DNA of 10,219 nt from Clostridiales bacterium. Its GTDB lineage: Bacteria; Bacillota; Peptococcia; Peptococcales; Peptococcaceae. The stretch lies in the NCBI GenBank assembly GCA_003343815.1, contig QAKL01000015.1:1-10219 (forward strand). The letters are read 5' to 3'. Within the stretch, counting starts at the first letter, position 1. Every line of letters begins with the position of its first letter. A program made the position numbers and the translations under genes. Below are positions 6,703 to 10,219 of this stretch, piece by piece. Under the pieces are notes generated by a model. That model did no database searches. It was not told the origin of the DNA and saw nothing but the letters and a program-made list of their open reading frames with translations.

Positions 6703-6918
6703 ATTTGATTAAGAAAAAAAAGGAAAAAACTCTGTTTTAGCGACTTTAAATGCACAAACAACGCTATCTTTTCCGCTATTTGGATGTTTTTGCTCTGCAT
6801 TTCAATCAATTATCCTATTCGGATAGTAGGCATTAAATATCATAATATTTTAAGCTTATTCTCAGCGCGCATGCGCTGTCAAGTAAGAAATAGATATATT
6901 TTTTAAGGAGTGTTTCTC
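6703..6918 (+). other. Long 5' leader without a recognised riboswitch
   Basis: This stretch holds no T-box core and no riboswitch I recognise. It contains a 28-codon ATG ORF (6750-6836), an AAATGCA/TGCATTT inverted pair (about 6748 and 6796), a TATCC/GGATA mini-hairpin near 6811-6825, and a GC-rich hairpin CAGCGC-GCAT-GCGCTG at 6863-6878 without a following T-run. The length and these elements suggest post-transcriptional control or a protein-binding site, but none is proven. Confidence 0.4.
6905..6910 (+). promoter_or_regulatory. Ribosome binding site deciding the second lipoprotein start
   Basis: AAGGAG lies 8 nt upstream of the ATG at 6919. The in-frame GTG at 6910 overlaps the last base of this site and so cannot be the start. 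Confidence 0.85.
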
Positions 6919-7887
6919 ATGAAAAAATTAGTTGCAACAACTTTGCTGGCTGCTATGAGCTTAACCTTGGCTGCCTGCGGCTCCGACAAAACTGCCGGAA
7001 ATGATAAGCAGACCTACACCGTCGGCGTCTGCCAATTAGTCGAGCATGAAGCTTTAGACGCTGCTACCCAAGGCTTTCAGGACGCTTTGAGTGAAAAATT
7101 AGGAGATAAAGTTACTGTTGACGTTAAATTAGCGCAAAATGATTCCAACACCTGCTCTACCATTATAAACAACTTTGTTTCTTCCGATGTTGATTTAATC
7201 ATGGCCAATGCTACTCCTGCATTGCAGGCTGCTGTCGCCGGCACCGACACTATTCCGATTTTGGGTACTTCCGTTACCGAGTACGGCACCGCATTAAAAA
7301 TCGCTGATTTCGACGGCACCGTCGGCGGTAATGTCTCCGGTACTTCCGACTTGGCAGATTTAGCTCAGCAAGCTGCGATGGTTAAAGAATGGTTCCCCGA
7401 CGCTAAAAATGTCGGCTTGCTCTACTGCTCCTCAGAGCCGAACTCCCAATATCAAATTGACGTCGTCAACGAAGAGTTAACCAAATTAGGCTACACCTGC
7501 ACAGTTTACTCTTTCTCTGATTCCAACGACTTAGCTTCCGTAACTACTACTGCCGCTACCAACAGCGACGTTATCTATGTACCTACCGACAACACCGTTG
7601 CTAACAACACCGGTATCATTGACAACATCTGCCGCCCGGCAAAAGTACCGGTAATCGCCGGTGAGGAAGGCATCTGCGCAGGCTGCGGTGTTGCTACTTT
7701 GTCCATTAGCTACTATGACTTAGGCTACCAGACCGGCGTTATGGCTGCGGAAATTTTAACCGGCGAGTCCGATATTTCCACCATGCCGATCACTTATGCT
7801 CCGAGCGCTACTAAAAAATACAACAAAGCTATCTGCGAAGATTTAGGCTTGACTGTTCCCGACGGCTATGTTGCAATCGGTGAATAA
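6919..7887 (+). CDS. ABC transporter substrate-binding lipoprotein (ABC_sub_bind family), second system
   Basis: Lipid-anchored extracytoplasmic binding protein of 322 residues. Seen: signal peptide MKKLVATTLLAAMSLTLAAC with Cys20 in the lipobox, the family opening TYTVGVCQLVEHEALD, then ANATPALQAA, GLLYCSSEPNSQYQ, DVIYVPTDNTVANN and ISYYDLGYQTGVMAAEIL, in the canonical TrpX-like order. It is a paralogue of the lipoprotein at 2024-3019: signal peptides and linkers are very alike (AMSL.LAACG.D.TA.ND), while the ligand-binding regions diverge. The permease and ATPase follow, separated by a hairpin. Without a T-box here, tryptophan cannot be assumed. Other aromatic or branched amino acids, or an unrelated small molecule, remain possible. 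Confidence 0.92.
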   Translation: MKKLVATTLLAAMSLTLAACGSDKTAGNDKQTYTVGVCQLVEHEALDAATQGFQDALSEKLGDKVTVDVKLAQNDSNTCSTIINNFVSSDVDLIMANATPALQAAVAGTDTIPILGTSVTEYGTALKIADFDGTVGGNVSGTSDLADLAQQAAMVKEWFPDAKNVGLLYCSSEPNSQYQIDVVNEELTKLGYTCTVYSFSDSNDLASVTTTAATNSDVIYVPTDNTVANNTGIIDNICRPAKVPVIAGEEGICAGCGVATLSISYYDLGYQTGVMAAEILTGESDISTMPITYAPSATKKYNKAICEDLGLTVPDGYVAIGE

Positions 7888-7918
7888 TTAGACACTAAAA
7901 TTACAAATGCTACACCTA

Positions 7919-7945
7919 AGGGAGAAAGAATTTTTCTTTCTCCCT
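7919..7945 (+). terminator. Strong intercistronic hairpin after the lipoprotein gene (weak terminator or mRNA stabiliser)
   Basis: AGGGAGAAAGAA (7919-7930) pairs perfectly with TTCTTTCTCCCT (7934-7945) across a TTT loop. The sequence after it is AAATTAAAATT, not a T-run, so it is more likely to protect the upstream lipoprotein mRNA from 3' exonucleases than to terminate fully. Its position matches the terminator after the lipoprotein gene of the left cluster. Confidence 0.6.
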
Positions 7946-7978
7946 AAATTAAAATTATCGAAAAGTCGACTTTTTGCC

Positions 7979-7985
7979 AAGGAGG
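7979..7985 (+). promoter_or_regulatory. Ribosome binding site deciding the second permease start
   Basis: AAGGAGG lies 8 nt upstream of the ATG at 7994. The upstream in-frame ATG at 7907 has no such site and would translate through the hairpin. Confidence 0.85.
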
Positions 7986-7993
7986 ACAAATCA

Positions 7994-8923
7994 ATGACTA
8001 TTGCCAGTCTTTTGAGCAGTTTGCCCGGCGCCGTAGCCCAAGGACTCATCTGGGGCATCATGGCTATCGGAGTATACATAACTTATAAAATTTTAGACAT
8101 CGCCGATTTAACGGTTGACGGCTCCCTTTGTACCGGAGGCGCAGTCTGTATCATGATGATGCTCGCCGGCTACGGCTATGTGCCGTCTTTAATCGGCGCC
8201 TTTATCGCCGGAATGCTTACCGGCTTGGCTACGGGATTACTGCACACCGCAATGGGTATTTCCGCTATTTTAGCCGGCATTTTGACTCAGCTGGGGCTTT
8301 ATTCCGTCAACTTAAAAATCATGGGCAAGGCCAATCAGCCGATCAATGTCAATAATTACGACCTGTTGGTTTCTCTGCGCAATGTCAAAGATGTGCCTAT
8401 CTGGCAAAACTCCATCTTTATCACTTTCGTTATCACCGTAGTTTTAATCGCTATTCTCTACTGGTTCTTCGGCACCGAGTTAGGCTGCGGCTTGCGCGCC
8501 TCCGGCTGCAATGCCGATATGTGCCGCGCTCAAGGTATCAATGTTTCTTTCAACAAAGTCTTAGGCTTGGTTTTATCAAACGGCTTAGTCGCTCTTTCCG
8601 GCGGTCTTTTAGCGCAGTATCAAGGCTTTGCCGACGTGCAGATGGGCCGCGGCGCGATTGTTATCGGTTTAGCCGCCGTCGTTATCGGCGAAGCATTATT
8701 CGGACGTATTTTCCAAAATTTCGCTTTAAGATTATTAAGCGTTTCCTTAGGCTCGATTATTTACTATTTAGTTTTGCAAATCGTCATCTGGATGAAGCTT
8801 GACCCGCAATTGTTAAAGCTGCTTTCCGCTATGATCGTAGCCGTCTTTTTGGCTATCCCCTATTGGAAAAGCAAATACTTCGCTAAAGTCAAAAAGGAGG
8901 GAATAAGCAATGCTCGAAATTAA
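7994..8923 (+). CDS. ABC transporter permease (TrpY-like), second system
   Basis: Membrane subunit of the second importer, 309 residues with about eight to nine hydrophobic segments. Seen: GIMAIGVYITYKILDIADLTVDGS near the N-terminus, GISAILAGILTQLGLYSVNLKIMG, RASGCNADMCRAQGIN in the cytoplasmic loop, and LSGGLLAQYQGFADVQMGRGAIVIGLAAVVIGE. Each has a counterpart at the same place in the permease at 481-1383. The start at 7994 matches the start of that paralogue in length and has a strong ribosome binding site. An earlier in-frame ATG at 7907 would add 29 residues with no family resemblance. The 3' end overlaps the ATPase gene by 14 nt and carries that gene's ribosome binding site. Confidence 0.93.
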   Translation: MTIASLLSSLPGAVAQGLIWGIMAIGVYITYKILDIADLTVDGSLCTGGAVCIMMMLAGYGYVPSLIGAFIAGMLTGLATGLLHTAMGISAILAGILTQLGLYSVNLKIMGKANQPINVNNYDLLVSLRNVKDVPIWQNSIFITFVITVVLIAILYWFFGTELGCGLRASGCNADMCRAQGINVSFNKVLGLVLSNGLVALSGGLLAQYQGFADVQMGRGAIVIGLAAVVIGEALFGRIFQNFALRLLSVSLGSIIYYLVLQIVIWMKLDPQLLKLLSAMIVAVFLAIPYWKSKYFAKVKKEGISNARN

Positions 8924-9707
8924 AAATATCTCCAAAACTTTTAATCCCGGCACTGTGAATCAAAAAACGGCTCTGAATAATCTCTCCTTAACCTTAAATG
9001 TCGGAGATTTCGTCACCGTCATCGGCGGTAACGGCGCCGGTAAATCCACGCTTTTAAACGCTATTGCCGGTGTCTGGAAGCCGGATTGCGGACAAATCAT
9101 CATCGACGGCGACGATGTTACCAATGCCCCTGAGCACAAACGCGCCAAATATTTAGGCCGCGTCTTTCAGGATCCGATGCGCGGTACCGCCGCCAGTATG
9201 GAAATCGCCGAAAATTTAGCTTTGGCTGCCCGCCGCGGGCAGAGCCGCACCCTCAAATGGGGCGTGAAAAAGTCCGAGAAAGAATTCTACCGCGAGAAAC
9301 TCGCTGATTTGGACTTAGGTCTGGAAGATCGTCTCACCAGCAAGGTCGGTTTATTATCCGGTGGTCAGCGCCAAGCGCTAACGCTGCTCATGGCGTCCTT
9401 AAAAACGCCGAAAGTCTTGCTTTTAGACGAGCATACCGCCGCGCTTGATCCGAAAACCGCGGCAAAAGTATTGGAATTAACCGACCGTATCGTTAATGAA
9501 AATAAGCTGACGACTTTAATGATTACGCACAATATGCACGACGCTATCACCCACGGCAATCGCTTGATCATGCTTTCTAACGGACAGGTTATGCTTGATA
9601 TTAAAGGCGAGGAAAAGCAGCACCTCACCGTCGAGAAACTCCTCTCCAAATTCTATCAAGCCAGCGGCGAGGATTTCGCTGACGACAGCGTTTTATTATC
9701 TAAATGA
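8910..9707 (+). CDS. ABC transporter ATP-binding protein (TrpZ-like), second system
   Basis: Complete cytoplasmic ATPase of 265 residues. Seen: Walker A GGNGAGKST at 39-47, Q-loop Q87 in VFQDPM, signature LSGGQRQ at 149-155, Walker B VLLLDE with catalytic E174, D-loop AALD at 177-180 and H-loop H207 in MITHNM. All catalytic residues are present. The Walker B context reads DEHTAALD rather than the common DEPTAALD, a variant I associate with this ATPase class. AAGGAGG at 8894-8900 lies 9 nt before the ATG, inside the permease gene, with which it overlaps by 14 nt. It is the last gene of the operon, with a terminator right after it. Confidence 0.95.
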   Translation: MLEIKNISKTFNPGTVNQKTALNNLSLTLNVGDFVTVIGGNGAGKSTLLNAIAGVWKPDCGQIIIDGDDVTNAPEHKRAKYLGRVFQDPMRGTAASMEIAENLALAARRGQSRTLKWGVKKSEKEFYREKLADLDLGLEDRLTSKVGLLSGGQRQALTLLMASLKTPKVLLLDEHTAALDPKTAAKVLELTDRIVNENKLTTLMITHNMHDAITHGNRLIMLSNGQVMLDIKGEEKQHLTVEKLLSKFYQASGEDFADDSVLLSK

Positions 9708-9713
9708 TTATCC

Positions 9714-9746
9714 AAAAACGAGTTTTTTAACTCGTTTTTTATTTTT
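9714..9746 (+). terminator. Rho-independent terminator ending the second transporter operon
   Basis: AAAAACGAGTT (9714-9724) pairs with AACTCGTTTTT (9729-9739) around a TTTT loop and runs into a T-rich tail. It starts 6 nt after the ATPase stop codon. The A-run before the stem and the T-run after it could also let it work on the opposite strand. Confidence 0.92.
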
Positions 9747-9767
9747 CCAAAGTAAAGGAGTCAATCT

Positions 9768-10219
9768 ATGAGAATTTTAATTTACGGTGCCGGAGTTATC
9801 GGCTCTCTTTATGCCGCACTTTTTTCCGAAGCAGGCGTCGAAACTGCCGTTTACGCCCGCGGAAACAGACTGAAAATATTAACACAGCAAGGACTGCAAT
9901 ACGAAACAGACAGACAAATTAAAACCGCAAATGTCAATATTTTAAGCACCTTAGCAACCGATGATATTTATGATTTCATCTTTTTGACCGTCAGAGAAAA
10001 TCAGCTGCATCAAGCCCTCACAGAATTAGCCGCCAATCATAGTTTCTATATCGTAACTATGGTTAATTCTCTTGAAAACTACTCTGTTTGGGAGCAAATC
10101 TGCGGTCCCAACCGTATCATTCCTGCCTTTCCCGGAGCGGGCGGCAGTATTGAGGATGGCGTACTTCATGCTGCCCTCACCCCCAAAGTGATCCAGCCGA
10201 CTACTTTTGCTATCCTGCA
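9768..10219 (+). CDS. Ketopantoate reductase family (ApbA/PanE) protein, partial
   Basis: NAD(P)H-dependent 2-oxoacid reductase family; the reference member reduces ketopantoate to pantoate in coenzyme A synthesis. Only about 150 N-terminal codons are visible before the window ends. Seen: a Rossmann nucleotide-binding motif GAGVIGSLYA at residues 8-17, a family-type YARG at the second strand end, FLTVRENQ where PanE usually has VKxxQ, and MVNSLENY at the place of the usual QNG loop. The two altered motifs suggest a divergent member that may not use ketopantoate. AAAGGAG lies 7 nt upstream of the ATG. The terminator at 9714-9746 separates it from the transporter operon. No promoter was identified in the short gap. 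Confidence 0.82.
   Translation, partial: MRILIYGAGVIGSLYAALFSEAGVETAVYARGNRLKILTQQGLQYETDRQIKTANVNILSTLATDDIYDFIFLTVRENQLHQALTELAANHSFYIVTMVNSLENYSVWEQICGPNRIIPAFPGAGGSIEDGVLHAALTPKVIQPTTFAIL

Noticed and set aside
6910..6918. GTG at 6910 as start of the second lipoprotein
   Set aside because: It overlaps the ribosome binding site. The ATG at 6919 has proper spacing and gives a standard lipoprotein signal peptide.
7907..7993. ATG at 7907 as start of the second permease
   Set aside because: The added residues translate an intercistronic hairpin, lack similarity to the paralogue, and the ATG at 7994 has a strong ribosome binding site.
1..10219. CRISPR arrays, insertion sequences, tRNA/rRNA genes, phage or defence genes
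   Set aside because: No regularly spaced repeats, transposase motifs, terminal inverted repeats or tRNA-like folds were seen. All strong coding regions have ordinary metabolic or transport roles.

Overview
The window looks like a Firmicutes-type (low to mid GC, anaerobe-leaning) chromosome. Evidence: consensus sigma-A promoters (TTGACA-17-TATAAT), strong AGGAGG ribosome binding sites, lipoprotein signal peptides, a T-box riboswitch, a rubrerythrin and a YbaK/PrdX-type tRNA deacylase. Negativicutes or Clostridia are plausible, but the sequence alone does not fix the genus.

The main theme is two paralogous ABC importers of the ABC_sub_bind/TrpXYZ class, one at each end and on opposite strands. 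The left cluster (positions 4490 down to 1, minus strand) starts at a perfect-spacing promoter (TTGACA-17-TAAGAT), followed by a T-box leader. I read its specifier codon as UGG (tryptophan), and its acceptor-binding bulge UGGC fits the G73 discriminator of bacterial tRNA-Trp. Downstream come an HcxA-like iron-family dehydrogenase, a TrpX-like lipoprotein, an internal rho-independent terminator, a YbaK/PrdX-type tRNA deacylase, a TrpY-like permease and a TrpZ-like ATPase cut by the window edge. The simplest reading is that low charging of tRNA-Trp switches on uptake of tryptophan or a related aromatic compound, together with an oxidoreductase that could handle its keto or hydroxy acid.

The middle (4521-6610) holds two singletons. 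A rubrerythrin on the minus strand serves peroxide defence. A Bcr/CflA-family MFS exporter on the plus strand has a consensus promoter, a palindrome just downstream of the predicted transcription start and its own terminator.

The right cluster (6674-9746, plus strand) starts at another consensus promoter with a leader of about 210 nt and no T-box. It encodes lipoprotein, hairpin, permease and ATPase (14-nt overlap), then a strong terminator. It is the stand-alone paralogue of the left transporter, with neither the dehydrogenase nor the deacylase, so its signal and probably its substrate differ. A ketopantoate-reductase-family gene begins at 9768 and runs off the window.
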